Positions 48,575 through 60,353 of a stretch of DNA of 64,000 nt are shown here, piece by piece. Below the pieces are notes generated by a model, which searched no databases, had not been told where the DNA came from, and saw only the letters and a list, made by a program, of their open reading frames with translations. A program made the translations under genes and the position numbers. How positions within the stretch are numbered: position 1 is the stretch's first letter; the number at the start of each line of letters is the position of its first letter. The stretch is taken from NCBI GenBank assembly GCA_037954665.1, contig JBBMOL010000092.1, positions 2,170,001 through 2,234,000 on the forward strand, given 5' to 3'. This DNA comes from Laguncularia racemosa (lineage: Eukaryota; Streptophyta; Magnoliopsida; Myrtales; Combretaceae).

Positions 48575-48814
48575 GGTGGTATCAGACGATCTTTTGTAAA
48601 GTATAGACCCACTTAATAAGAAATGGCTTGCTAACCTTCTGAGTGTTCTTTAGTCATTCTTGCTAGCCATTTCAGAGTATTTGCTTTCTTAGAGAAAGGT
48701 TTTGATGTCGTGATACCAGGGTTTGTCATCTTGTGCTTTTTTAATTGTTAAACAATAGGTGGGCCGATTTTCGATGTCTATTTTCATCGGTTGGACTTCG
48801 GCTCCCCCTGTTAT

Positions 48815-49198
48815 CTAGATCATAGATGCTAGTGTGGCGAGTGCATCTGCAAACTGATTCTGAGTTCTTGGGATATATGTGAAAGTGATTGCCTTGAATT
48901 CTTCGATTAGCTCTGTCAAATGTTGATGGTATGGTACCAGTTTGGGGTCTTTAGTCTTGTATTCCCCTCTTATCTGTAGTATGATGAGCGATGAATCCCC
49001 GTATACTTCTAATTCGCGGATTTCCATTTGGCAAGCCATTTTGAGGTCGAGAATGCACGCCTCATATTCCGCGATATTATTGGTATATGGAAATGTGAGT
49101 CTTGTCACTGCAAGGAATTGTGTGCCGTCTGGGGATATCAACACTGCCCCGATCCGTAACCGAATACGTTGGCAGCTCCGTCGAAGAACATTTTCCAC
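48815..49198 (-). pseudogene. Ogre-like second (archaeal-type) RNase H
   Basis: A 127-codon frame with GAVLISPDGTQF, NNIAEYEACILDLKMA, LEVYGDSSLIILQIRGE and QFADALATLASMI. This additional RNase H, after the RT-linked one, is the hallmark of Tat-lineage elements. The first catalytic Asp would lie just upstream of the open frame, near 49200-49210, where a frame break is seen. Confidence 0.9.
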
Positions 49199-49325
49199 TT
49201 AGGGTTCTGCTCTATCCCATGGTCTTCTACCAGTATACCTTCTACTGTTAACATATTTTCGTCTAGGAATTGGGCTTGTAGCTCTTGGGAATCTGCCTCA
49301 ACGGGGTGTTCTGCCAATTGGTCGG

Positions 49326-49964
49326 CTAAGGCTTGCCTTTCATCGAGTTTTGATTTATGTATGTGATGTCAAACTCTGATAAGAGCATTTGCCATTTAGA
49401 GATTCTCCCTATCAAAACGGGTTTCTCCGCCAAGTATTTCAAGGGATCATGTCTTGTCAGCAGCTCAATATAATAGTAAAGGGTATATTGCCTTAACCGG
49501 TGCATGACCCAAATCAGAGCACAACAAGTCCTCTCTACCTCTGCATACCTCTGTTCCCCGTCTGTGAATTTCTTGCTCAAATAATATATGGAACACTATC
49601 TTCCCTCTTCATCTTTTTGCCCTAATACGCATCCCATGGATTCAGGGAGTATCGTGAGGTATAAGAATAAGGGCTTCCCTTGCTTCGGGACTATCAAGAC
49701 TGGAGGTTTTATGAGATAGTCTTTGATCGTCCTGAATGCTTCTTCGCATTCGTCGTCCCATTCTACTGCGGCATTCTTTTTCAACAGACGGAATAGCGGC
49801 CGGCACTTATCTGTGAGCTGTGAGATGAAACGAGCTATGTAATATAATCTTCCCAACAAGCTTCTTACTTCTTTGACAGTGCGTGGGGAAGGTAGCTCTA
49901 ATATAGACTTTACTTTGTCAGGGTCGATTTTAATGCCTTCCCGGCTTATGATAAACCCTAACAA
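49326..49964 (-). pseudogene. Ogre-like RT connection and first RNase H
   Basis: Frame 49596-49964 starts LGFIISREGIKIDPDKV, then LGRLYYIARFISQLTDKC. Frame 49326-49580 has SKKFTDGEQRYAEVERTCCA, GRISKWQMLLSEFDI. A stop at about 49590 lies between them where relatives have continuous sequence. Confidence 0.9.
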
Positions 49965-50122
49965 TTTGCCCGTTGTGACCCCGAAAGTGCATTTCTCTAG
50001 GTTTAACTTAAGCTAGAATTTTCTCAATCGTTTAAACAATTTCTTCAGGATATCTATATGGCTTTCTTCTTCTTTAGATTTGGCTATCATGTCATCAACG
50101 TATACTTCAACTTCTCGATGCA

Positions 50123-50758
50123 TCATGTTGTGAAGTATCGCGACCATGGCTCTCTGATACGTTGCTCAGCGTTTTTCAAGCCGAAGGGCATGACTTTGTA
50201 ACAGAAAGTTTCCCATGTTGTGATGAAAGTCGTTTTGGTTTTATCTTCTTCAGCCATTTTTATTTGATTATATCCTGAGAAACCGTCTATAAATGAGAAA
50301 AGATGGTTTCCTGCAGTTTTGTCCACTAGAACATCAATGTGAGGTAGGGGGAAGTTATCCTTTGGCGTAACTTGGTTTAAGTCTCGGAAGTCTACGCATA
50401 CGCGTACTTTTCCATTCTTTTTCATAACAAGGACTATATTTGCTACCCATTCTAGGTAATCGGACACTTCGATGAACCCTACTTCTAGCAATTTCTTGAC
50501 TTCTTCCTTAATCTTTAGTAAGATGTCAGGCCTAAATCTTCTCAATTTCTGTTTTTTAGGTTTGACATCTTCCCTTGTAGGAAGCCTATGAACCACTATT
50601 GATTGGTTTAGTCCTAGCATGTCACCATATGACCAGGCAAACACATCTGCATATTCAGTTAACAGCTCGGTCATTTCACACTTTTGCTCGGCACTTAAAC
50701 TGGTCTCGATTTTGAGGTTTTTAAGTTTTTCCATGCTTCCTAGATTTACTGTCTCCAC
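50123..50758 (-). pseudogene. Ogre-like reverse transcriptase, N-terminal part
   Basis: Has YADVFAWSYGDMLGL, VRVCVDFRDLNQVTPKDNFP and FSFIDGFSGYNQIKMAE. The frame shifts after FGLKNAE near 50165. The catalytic YVDDMIAKS is readable in another frame at about 50085-50112. Confidence 0.92.
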
Positions 50759-51368
50759 CGCTCGTCAATTGAAATTCCGCTTTGTTCATGTTTTTTCCAA
50801 TTTTCTTGTATTATTTTGTGATCAAGGATATCGCCTTCAACAACTGACCTAGCAGCGTTGGAAACGACATCAGCGTTTTTATTTTCTACCTGCACGAAAT
50901 ATCCTTGATGTTCGATGGTAGGAGATCTGGGTGAAGTAAAATGAAAGCATATATATAAGTAAGACAAATTGTAATTGAATTATAAAGAAGTCTTAATAAA
51001 AAATTGTTTAACAATCGTTCTCTATCCTTGAGTTGACCTAGAGCTATCAATAGGATAATAAAACCAATTATTGAGAGCTGGATGCTGATTGGACGTGCGA
51101 GGGGTTGGGCTCCCATTGCTAACGTCATCTTCGCTTATCCGTGGCTCTTGAATGACAATTGCTCTTCTGAGAGATTGCTGGAAGGGTGGAATACTCATCG
51201 GGGTGTTGCTTGGCTTCTCTTTCATCCTACCTTTGACACCTCTAGCTTATGCTTCTTCCCGAGCTGTAGGAACGTATCCTAGTCCAAACGTCCCTTGCTG
51301 CCCCTCCTTAAACTGATGGCCCTCCTTACTGGTCACCACGTTCACCTCATTAAATATTTGGAGACCAA

Positions 51369-53279
51369 GGTACCGTTTGGTTACTGGTACTGGACAGAAC
51401 AAGAGTATTGGACAGTACTAAAAAAGAAGGACTGGACAAAAAATATTTTTGTACCACGTTTGGTTTATTCAGTACTAGACAAGGATTTTTGTGCTGTCTA
51501 GTGTTTGGATTGCAAAGTACTGGACTGGATATAGTAAATTTGACAGTTTTGCCCTTTTTACTGGAGAAGGCTTTTGTGTTGTACAGTGTTTGAAATTACA
51601 AAGTACTGGACTAGACAGAGTAAAATTGACAATTTTGCCCTTTTATTTATATCATAGTTATTTATATATATTTGATATTATTATAAAAAAAAATTATTTG
51701 AAGGTTTAATATATTATATTAAATATTATAGGGAAAAGAATTATGTTATATTTAATGAAATAATACGTTATTTATGATTTTGAATATGTCACTAAAGACA
51801 TGAAACACTTTTACACTGAAACATCCACATATCCATCAACCACTTTGAACAAGTCATTTAGATCGACAAAATTACTAAATCCATCCATAAATTAGATCGA
51901 CTAGATTAGAACATCAATCACTTTTATATTTCATAAGGACAAGGCATAAATGACATAGATAAGATAATAATCATACGTTTCCATAGTCAAAGTAGTTTCT
52001 ATGATTATGACCTACCAACTATATCTGATAGAAAACCTACCAACTCTATTGCAGGAGATTCATGAGGTTACAACTTCTATAAAATATGAAAACCGGATTA
52101 ACCATACAAGATACTTATCGAGTCTAATTTTTTGTTTTCCCATTCCTAATCCGATCTATACTAGACCCTATGCTCATCTAATGTAAATCATCGACTTGAG
52201 TTAGGAATTTCGTTTTATTTTTGGAGTCGCCACCCAACTGTTGTTGGGAAAGATTAAATTAAGACTAATGGAGCGGATTAGTCCTAATTTGGACCACTAG
52301 TCGTCGTGATTTCCTCTTCTCATTTTTTTGTGAAAAGAGGAAAGGGGAAAATTGGAGTTTCTAAGTTCGGAGGCTAACCTATTAAAACCCTAAGGTTACC
52401 ACCTAATCTCCTAAAATTTACTTTATCTCGAAATGTCTTTTATTTTATTTTTATCGTCTTTTATTGTGTTTTTAAGTGAATTATGCTAGGAAAATGATTT
52501 TTATTCCTTTTTTAGGGTTGCTCCAAATGGGTGCCTACGTACCTACTATTCAGGATCAAATAAGCTGTAGTTCGCTTTTCTTGAAAAGCTTTAGTGTGTT
52601 TGTGAATTTTAATTATGAAATTTCTTTTAATTTATGTTTTTACCATTTTAGGATTTTTCTAAAAAATCTAAACTTAGACTTGATAATTTGATTTTTTTTA
52701 AATGATAATTTTAAGGAAAAACACCAATTTTGGATTTATTTAAGATAATGATTTTTCTAAGTGATAAAAATTCATTTTTTATTTTTCAACTCATTTCTAC
52801 TATTATAAATTTTTATTGATTTTTTACTTAATTGATTATGATTTTTATAATTTTTATTAACTTTTATTAATTTTCATAATTTTTATTAAATTTTTATAAT
52901 TTTATTAAATTTTTATTGAAAAATTTTCTCCTAGATTTTTATCTATCCTATTTCAAAATCTAAATCTTTATTTTTATTTTTCTAATCTTTTTATTATTTT
53001 CTTTATGAATTTTCACATTTTTATCATTTATTATTATACTTACTATTTTTATTTTCTTTCAAGGTAAGTGTAAAGGGCAAATTCGGAATTTCAAAAAAAT
53101 TACATTTAGTCCTAGTACGTAATTTTTAGTACCGAATTACATGCGGTACTAAAATTTCTATTTTGTCCATTACGTAATTGGTGTTTAGTCCAGTACTTCC
53201 TTCATGTGTGGCAACCAAATGAGGGACAAAAAATTTTGTCCAGTCCAGTGCCGAATTTCAATGCCAACCAAACGCTACC
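51369..53279. mobile_element. GGTAGCGTTTGG-terminated element, copy 2, inside the Ogre pol gene
   Basis: 1,911 bp. The left end ggtaccgtttggttac and right end reverse complement GGTAGCGTTTGGTTGG are inverted. A 3-bp duplication, caa, flanks it at 51366-51368 and 53280-53282. The left 350 bp and right 220 bp match the ends of the element at 1456-2777. The middle (52150-53060) is a piece of Ogre LTR with its primer site. There is no transposase. The 3-bp duplication and G/C-rich TTTGG termini point to PIF/Harbinger-like mobilisation. Confidence 0.75.
52150..53060 (-). repeat. Ogre LTR and primer-site fragment carried by copy 2
   Basis: Homologous to 55422-56320, including 50-80 bp of internal leader, the TGGCGACTCC primer site (52221-52232) and the first 820 bp or so of LTR. 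It therefore is not a solo LTR but a fragment cut at both ends. It diverges visibly from the 5' LTR of the host element. Confidence 0.8.
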
Positions 53280-53481
53280 CAAGGTCTTCTAAACCCTCAT
53301 CCCCAATGTATGGTATGGCAGTTTCTTTGTATATGGCATAATCCTGCTCGCCCAGCACGGTGATTATCTACCCATTCGCAATAAATTTGACCCTTTGATG
53401 GAGACTAGAGGGTATGGCTCCAGCGGCATGTATCCAAAGCCTTTCTAGGAGTAGGTTGAAAGATCTTGGGATGTCAAGGAC

Positions 53482-53799
53482 TTAGAAAGATATGTGGAAC
53501 ACTTGTGGGCTAATCTCCACCGATAGGTTTATCTCCCCTACTATGTCTCTTTTTGACCCGTTAAAAGCCCTGACCACCGTTGAGCTAGGTTTTATATTGC
53601 TTGGATCGACACCCAATAAGTTGAGGGTAGCCAATGGGCAAACGTTGAGGGACGACTCGTTGTCGATGAGTACTCGGGAGACAATCGTGTCGTTACACCT
53701 TACCACTATGAATAGTGGTTTTGTATGTTGATCTTCATCCTCTCCTAGCTCTTCCGGGGAGAAAGATATCTGGTCCATGGTGAAAATAGAATCCACCAC
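53482..53799 (-). pseudogene. Ogre-like aspartic protease
   Basis: Contains RVLIDNESSLNVCPLATL, the retropepsin-like active site of Tat elements. Relatives have IDNGSS; here Gly is Glu, a G-to-A type change that probably abolishes activity. Just downstream, minus-strand sequence at 53290-53480 continues with the conserved RLWIHAAGAIPSSLHQ region, up to the insertion at 53282. Confidence 0.85.
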
Positions 53800-53938
53800 A
53801 TGGCTTATTTTGTCTATAGCGATACCTTCTTGGACTTGAATCTATTTGAGCACTTTGAAAAGTGCTTCCCTGTGGGGCTTAGAGGCCATGAGTGATATTT
53901 GAGCTGGAACTTTGTTTAGTTGTTCCATGATCTTGTAT

Positions 53939-55480
53939 TCACTCGCTTTGACCATTTTTGTAAATGCAGTGAGCCCCTCTTCCTCTTCTCTCCTTTCTCC
54001 ATGTTGGGCTCTTCTGTCGGGACTTTATATTTCGGGTCATATACTCTCCTAGAGCGAGTGATTCTTCCCACCATAGGGGGTCGCTCTTGCTCGAGGGTCT
54101 GATAGTCAAAAGGCGTGGCCTTATACCTCTCTGCCGATATTGGACATTGAATACGTATCTTTTCTTCGAGATCTGTATCTCAGTTGACTGTCCCTCATAG
54201 CATTTATGACCCTTGGCTTTTGATGCGAATTGATCATGTTTACAGATTCTCCTCTTCCTTTGGTGGGTTGTCCTCTTTCTCAAACTCAGGCCCATCGCTA
54301 GTGGCCCATATACAGTCGAGGTATAAGAGTAGTTCACCAGGTACTCAAATCTCCATGTGACTCTCCAAGTGCCGACTGTTGGGTCATCCGGCTACCATCT
54401 TCTTTTGATATGGACTTAGGGTTTTCTCTGGAGCTTACGGAGACTGCCTTTTTTGTTGGTCTGTCGCCTTTTGCTTAGGGCTCTTTGGAGCTGACTCCTC
54501 GGATGTGACATGTTGATGATGGGTTTATGATTGGGCAGGGGGTTGGTGTTGACATTGGTGCTGGGGTGTTAACAAATCCAGCTGTACAATTCCTGCGTCG
54601 ATTAAATCCTGGATTTTGGTTGAGCCTTCAGCACCTGTCTGTAGAATGCCCCTCTTGACCCATATGATAGTCAATTGAGTTCAGTCGAAGTTTCTGGCTT
54701 GTACATGGTCGTAGGGATTTCGAAGCTGATCAAGTTGTCTACTCGCAGCCGAGCAAAAACCTGCTGAGCGAGATCGGAATTGAGTGAACTGTCTTAAGAC
54801 CTGGCAGTCTGGTATGACTTTCATGGAGTGCTGGGCTGCGTACTCGTAGTCTGAATGTCACACGAGTTCCGCTTTGTCTGCTTACCGGAGTGGACCGTGC
54901 TGACGTAGACTCTTTGGCTCTATTACCTCCTAAGGCCTTTGTGGTTGGTGTGACCTGGAGGATCCATGCTTGGATCTGCCTGTGGTGATGGCGCTTTCAA
55001 TCCGGCACCCCCAGGCTACTCCTTCTGCAAAGTTGGATGATGTCTGTCCACCAGATGTGAGAAGTAGGTCTTGTCTAGAGTGTTGACAAATATGGATGTC
55101 AACTCTTTCTCAAAATTGGGTTACTATCTAGTGCTTGAGTCTCCAGCGTGAGCATACTCCTAAAAGGCTCAGTGTGTCTTTTTCGGAGACTCCCTAGATC
55201 AATCACGAAGGGGCGACTTCAATATTAAACTTGTACTGGTCATAAAACGCCCAAGCTAGCCTTTCCAAGTGTTGACATGATTGAAATCCAGGTGGGCGTA
55301 CCAGACCAATGTAGGCCCGTGAGACTGTCTTGGAAGTCTGATCATCAGTTGGTCATATTGAGCATACTTGCCATTTCGAGCATATAGCCTTGTATGCATT
55401 TTGGGGCAACCAATCCCGTCATACTAGACCCTATGCTCATCTAATGTAGATCCTCGACTTAACTTAGGAACTTCATTTTA
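53939..55480 (-). pseudogene. Ogre-like gag, heavily decayed
   Basis: Minus-strand translation in shifting frames gives gag-like text, for example YAQYDQLMIRLPRQS near 55340-55380 and FTQFRSRSA near 54760-54790. The only longer frame (53939-54337) is basic and of low complexity. I cannot define domain edges. Confidence 0.55.
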
Positions 55481-55483
55481 TTT

Positions 55484-55495
55484 TTGGAGTCGCCA
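55484..55495 (-). other. Primer binding site of the Ogre-like element
   Basis: The minus strand reads TGGCGACTCCAA six bases inside the 5' LTR, the TGGCGACTCC type common in Tat-lineage elements and complementary to a tRNA 3' end (probably tRNA-Arg, from memory). Confidence 0.7.
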
Positions 55496-56472
55496 CCCAA
55501 CTGTTGTTGGGAAAGATTGAATTAAGACTAATTGAGCGGATTAGTCTTAATTTAAACCACTAGTCGTCATGATTTCCTCTTCTCGTTTTTTGTGAAAAGA
55601 GGAAAGGGGAAAAACCAAAGTTTCTAAGTTCGGAGGCTAACCTATTAAAACCCTAAGGTTACCACCTAATCTCCTAAAATCTTAACCTTATCTAGAAAAG
55701 TCTTTTATTTATTTTTATTGTCTTTTATTGGATTTTTGGGTGAATTATTTTAGGAAAATGATTTTTATTCCTTTTTAGGGTTGCCCTAAATGAGTGCCTA
55801 CATACCTGCTATTCAGGATCAAACAAGCCCTAGTTCACTTTTTCCTGAAAAATTTTAATTATGAAATTTCTTTTGATTTATGTTTTTACCATTTTAGGAT
55901 TTTTCTAAAAAATCTAAGCCTAAGCTTGATAATTCGATTTTTTGAAAATAATACTTTTAAGGAAAAACACCAATTTTAAATTTATTTAAGAAAATGATTT
56001 TTCTAAGTGATAAAATTCCATTTTTTCTATTTTTCAACTCATTTCTACTATTATAAATTTTTATTGATTTTTTATTACTTTTTTATAATTTTTTATAATT
56101 TTTTTATTAATTTTTAATTATTTATTAGTTTTTATTAATTTTTTCATAATTTTTATAATTTTTATTTATACTAAAAAATTTTCTCCTAGATTTTTATCTA
56201 TCCTATTTTTAAAATCTAAATTTTTATTATTTTTTTTCTAATATTTTTATCATTTTCTATTATAAATTTTCTACATTGTTATTATTTATCATTATAATTA
56301 TTATTCTTATTTTTATTATTCATACTAAATCAAATCCTAAAAAAAAATTCTAATTTCTAACATATTTCTATTTTTTTGAATTATAAATAACAAATAAGAA
56401 AATAAATAAATTCGAAATAATATAAATAAATAAAATAAAATAAAATAAATACAAAAAATCAGAAAATCCGAC

Positions 56473-56721
56473 TTACCTGGATCCGGGTCGATGCGCGGCT
56501 TGGGTCGGGTCGATCGGACACGGCGGCTGGGAGTGCTCGTTGACGGCGTTCCAGCAGCCTTTCGAAGCAGGTGAGGTGTCGATTCCTAGGTTTTCAGGGG
56601 TGAGGAACTCAACTATGGCGGTGGTTTGCTTCAGAAACGCCTCCTGGTGGCTGCCCAACACTTGACCGGTGGTCGCAGTTTTGAACAATTCTGGCAAAGC
56701 TTTGATTCTCTCCTTTTTCAT
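56473..56721 (-). other. Short open frame inside the Ogre 5' LTR
   Basis: 82 codons starting about 40 bp after the LTR TATA box. Its middle, SHQEAFLKQTTAIVEFLTPE, is conserved in the other LTR (44681-44881), which starts later in the same frame. No known domain. It may simply be conserved leader sequence. Confidence 0.3.
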
Positions 56722-57051
56722 ACTTTTGATCCCTGATCCTGCCTCTCCACTTCATCCTCTATTTATAGGCGTTCAAAATCAGCTGGATAAGCTCGGATTT
56801 CCACCAATCGAAGCAAATCGGATTTACGGTTAAAAAAAACAACTCCGATTTGTGTAAATCCATCGATTTATTGCGATTTGATTTCCAATTGGATGATGTT
56901 TATCTTATTTCTGTTGAAAATCCGTTGGATTTGTGCAAAAAATCGAATCAAAACGACCGAAATTCAGATTTTTCTCCTCGTCGGCGATCTCGGAAAAAAG
57001 TTGAAGACGATCACGCCCAGCGCGTGCATTCGCTCCAACCAATCGGATGCT

Positions 57052-57061
57052 GACACGTGTC
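57052..57061. promoter_or_regulatory. G-box/ABRE palindrome in the Ogre 5' LTR
   Basis: gacacgtgtc, a perfect palindrome with the CACGTG core bound by plant bZIP and bHLH factors, with a CCAAT-type ccaatcgg 15 bp away. Conserved at 45248-45257 in the other LTR. It lies about 290 bp upstream of the LTR TATA box. Confidence 0.55.
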
Positions 57062-57107
57062 CTAGGTAGAGTAAAATTTCGCAAAACACGGATTCTGCTT
57101 CTCTCGC

Positions 57108-57175
57108 GTTTCGAACCCCTGACCTCGCACCCCACGCGTGCGCCTGACCCTGGTCTGAACCAGCTGAGCTAGCCC
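57108..57175 (-). other. tRNA-like pol III box pair in the Ogre 5' LTR
   Basis: On the minus strand GGGCTAGCTCAGCTGGTT (A-box-like) is followed about 40 bases later by GGTCAGGGGTTCGAAAC (B-box-like). The acceptor stem and T stem do not pair fully, so it is not a tRNA gene. The partner is at 45304-45372 in the 3' LTR. Confidence 0.5.
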
Positions 57176-57462
57176 ACTTTCGTGATTTTATTTATTTCGC
57201 AAATTGCATATATGCAATGCGATTTTTTTATTTTTTTGTATTTTTTGAAATTTCAAAAATTTGTAAAAATTATTTAATCCTTATTATTGTCGTTTCTGAA
57301 ATTATTTTCCAAAATTGATGTATTTTCCTATTTATTTTTATTTTTTGAATATTTTCCTATTTTTGCCAAATTAGAGAAAAAAATGGAAAAAAATTGAAAA
57401 AAATTAAAAATTAACTATTGTTGATTATTATTGATCCTTAGAGCAAAAATGGGGTGTTTACG

Positions 57463-58962
57463 GGTAGATTGCTGAAATTTACTCCAACTATCCATTGCAC
57501 AAAATGTAGGATGTTAGGATGTTGATTAAATAAAACAACCAAACAAATGAGAGTGAGTTCCCCTCTTGCTCTTCTATGCTTGGAGAAAAGTTTCAATAGT
57601 ACTAATACATCAAAAATTTTTGGCATTTTAATAGACACAATATTAATAATATTTATTTTAAAAACAATTTTTTATGATTTTTCTTCCACTAGTTTTCCCT
57701 CTCTCAGATAAGGAAATTAGGACCACCTTATGCTAAGACTAGGAGGGACTTCATTTTGTTCCCTATACAACAAAGACCTACATTAACGTGGATGTGGCTT
57801 GGGTGTTATATATTACAAATTATATATATTATATGCAAATGTGTATATAAGTTTATCTATAATTTGTAGTATAATTAAATTTACTATATAGATTAAATCA
57901 TATCAAATATAAAATTAATATCTATATGGTATTATATATTAGTTAGAAGATATTCAAATATAGAAATTACAAAGTATTTATTACTTATATTGTTTCTAAT
58001 AATTTATATGTGAAATGATACAAGAAGATAGTCATGAAAAACTAAATTAAAAAATTTCACGGAAAAATGAAAGATAAAGAAGAGACAAAAAAACACACAC
58101 ACACACACAAAGTAATGATATTTATATTATGAAGACAAAGAAAACAATTGAAAAAAAAAGGGTCACAAGCGAAAGAATGCACAATACGTTGTATATAATA
58201 AAGATTTATAACTTAGTTGGATACGAGACGGATGATGGTAATGTTGGTATTCTTGTTATGATGATGATAAAACATGGCTCTTTAATGATAAAAAACTTAT
58301 GATATTTGATTATGGCTCTTACTCTTGAAAATGATACTTTTTCAATTTAATATAATATATATGATAACCTAATTTATGAATGTTACATGGCATTTATAAT
58401 TAATTGATCTCTATTAAAAAGGAAAAAGAGAAAAATCAACAAAAGGATACTTTTTTGCTAACAAATTGGGTGCACTTTGAAATAAGTTACAAATATATTG
58501 GAAAGTTATAGTTTTGAAATTATATTTGCATAAATTAAAATATTAAAAAATGTTTTTATGCGTAAAAAGGGAAAATTATTTTTATTTATTTTTTTTAGAA
58601 GTTATAGAAACTAAAATACATCGATCAATTTTTAAATTGATCTATTAGAACTAAAGTATGAAAGCTTAAAATCTCTTTTGAGTATTTGAAAGTAATAAAT
58701 GATAAAATGGTTAAAAGGAAAGAAATCAACTAGGCCTAATATTGCAAAGTATTAACAATAGCAAAAAAAAACTTCATACGTTTGCAGAGATTTTCGATTT
58801 CTTTGCTCCTATTTATACTTTAAACTGAGGGATATCTATATCTATATCTATATTAGGGGGATTGTTACACTGCTCTCATAGTATGCATATGACATCGGCT
58901 TTATCCAATTTTGTTCCATGATAGCAAGTTTGGTTTTTATAACCAAACATACGAACATAGCT
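57463..58962. other. Spacer with part of the repeated block
   Basis: 57463-57510 matches block X sequence (gaaatttactccaactatccattgcacaaaat) and 57785-57935 matches block V. A (CA)n tract is at 58090-58109. Otherwise AT-rich, without a gene. Confidence 0.5.
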
Positions 58963-59029
58963 CACTATAAGAATTTTGATATTTGACAACATTTTTTAAA
59001 TACTAAAATAAACATTGTAAAAAAAAAAT

Positions 59030-59430
59030 TCTTAACGTTTATTAAACATTACTAATAAACGTCACAAAAAATTTGTTATAGAAAGTATTTTGTGATGTTT
59101 AAAAAATAAACTTCACCAATATTATAAACGTCACTAATGATGTAATAATAGTAACGTTTAAATGTCACTAATAAGTAACGTTTAAACGTTACTAAATGTT
59201 AACAATTTGACACCAAAATTATTTGACAATTTATATTTTTAGTAACATTTAAACATCACAAAAAGTATAATATTTGATAACATTTAAATATTACTAAAAA
59301 AAATGTTTAAACATCACTAATAAGTAGTTTTTTGTAATGTTTAAACATCACAAATGAGTAATATTTGGTAACGTTTAAGCATAACAAAAAGAGAATATTT
59401 GGTAACGTTTAAATGTCACAAAAAATTATT
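59030..59430. repeat. CACTA subterminal repeats
   Basis: About a dozen variants of a 20-bp unit, (a)gtaacgtttaaacgtcact or its complement, occur in both orientations. In CACTA elements such units bind the TNPA-type protein. Confidence 0.75.
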
Positions 59431-60353
59431 GTTATAATATGGTAAATCTATTTATAAATATAAGAGTATACAATTAAATAAAAATAAAGGTCATAAAAGT
59501 GGAAATTTGCATATAAGCTTATAATTGTCCACTTCCATCATTACAAGATTTACAAAAGTTAAAAAAGAGGACATTAACATATCCCAATAGTATTGTCTAA
59601 ATTTTACAGAATTTAGTAGTAAAATAAACTCTATTTATAACTTACTCTTACCTAAATTGATAATCATCTACCAAAAAGTCAATAACAAAATAAACCATAC
59701 TTCAAAAGCTACTTTCTTCCCCACTTTCATCATCCTCTTCAAAAAGGTTACTACCAAAATGAACTCCCTTTTACATGTAATCTTCTTTGTCACTTTCACT
59801 ATCATTACCATGATTAAGGGGAATTGTGGAAGACATAAACTCCCATTACTTGGAGATCCTATCATATAAATGTATAAAAAACGTAACATAACTTAATTAA
59901 TATAACGATGTAATAAACACAATTGTAGTGTTTAATAAATCACCTGAATTAGATGGGAAGTTTGGACAAAACCTTTGCAAAACTTGAAATAGACTATTCA
60001 GCTACATAATCTAGTAAAAAACTAGTCTTATGAGAAAAAAAGAGATATAGTACTCTATATGGAAAATAGAAGATTCCATTAGCTGCAAATATCATTACTT
60101 CTTAAAAAATATAAATGTCAACAACATAAAAAAAAATAGGTTGTAACTCAACTTAATCTGTACCATGAAAAAACTCACGTAACAACATAATAACTAAGAC
60201 ACCATTCAAAATAAATAAATAATCCTTAAAAAAAATTGAAAAATATGAACTTCCAATTAGGTCAAATTACAAGATGTACCTTATCTTCTTAAGCCTGTTG
60301 TAAATTCTTTAATTCTTCAAACTAAACATCTTGCTTTTTGCTCAATTGTTTCT

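Larger units (their letters stand above)
43998..57462 (-). mobile_element. Large Ty3/gypsy Tat/Ogre-type retrotransposon, interrupted
   Basis: A 13.5 kb element on the minus strand: 5' LTR 55502-57462, primer site, gag, protease, a foreign insertion (51369-53279), RT, RNase H, a second archaeal-type RNase H, integrase, a repeat-rich 3' region, polypurine tract, and a 3' LTR 43998-45648 that lacks its last 260 bp or so. The extra RNase H after RT and the AAAGAGGGGCAGC polypurine tract mark the Tat lineage (Ogre/Athila relatives). No target duplication is found. All frames are broken. Confidence 0.9.
55502..57462 (-). repeat. 5' LTR of the Ogre-like element
   Basis: About 1.96 kb. The plus-strand left end tgttgttggg follows the primer site, and the right end is ggggtgttta(c). 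Read on the minus strand: a tRNA-like segment (57108-57175), G-box (57052-57061), TATA box CTATAAATAG (about 56758-56768), then an 82-codon open frame (56473-56721) and a long AT-rich tail. Confidence 0.88.

Noticed and set aside
57108..57175. tRNA gene call in the Ogre LTR
   Set aside because: A and B boxes are good but box spacing is long and acceptor and T stems do not pair, so not a functional tRNA.
43998..57462. Target site duplication of the Ogre-like element
   Set aside because: Flanks gtatgttctt and gggtagattg share no direct repeat; the left junction is deleted.
59657..59889. Opposed frames of 70 and 73 codons
   Set aside because: AT-rich, hydrophobic by composition, between CACTA subterminal repeats and DUF4218; no motif.
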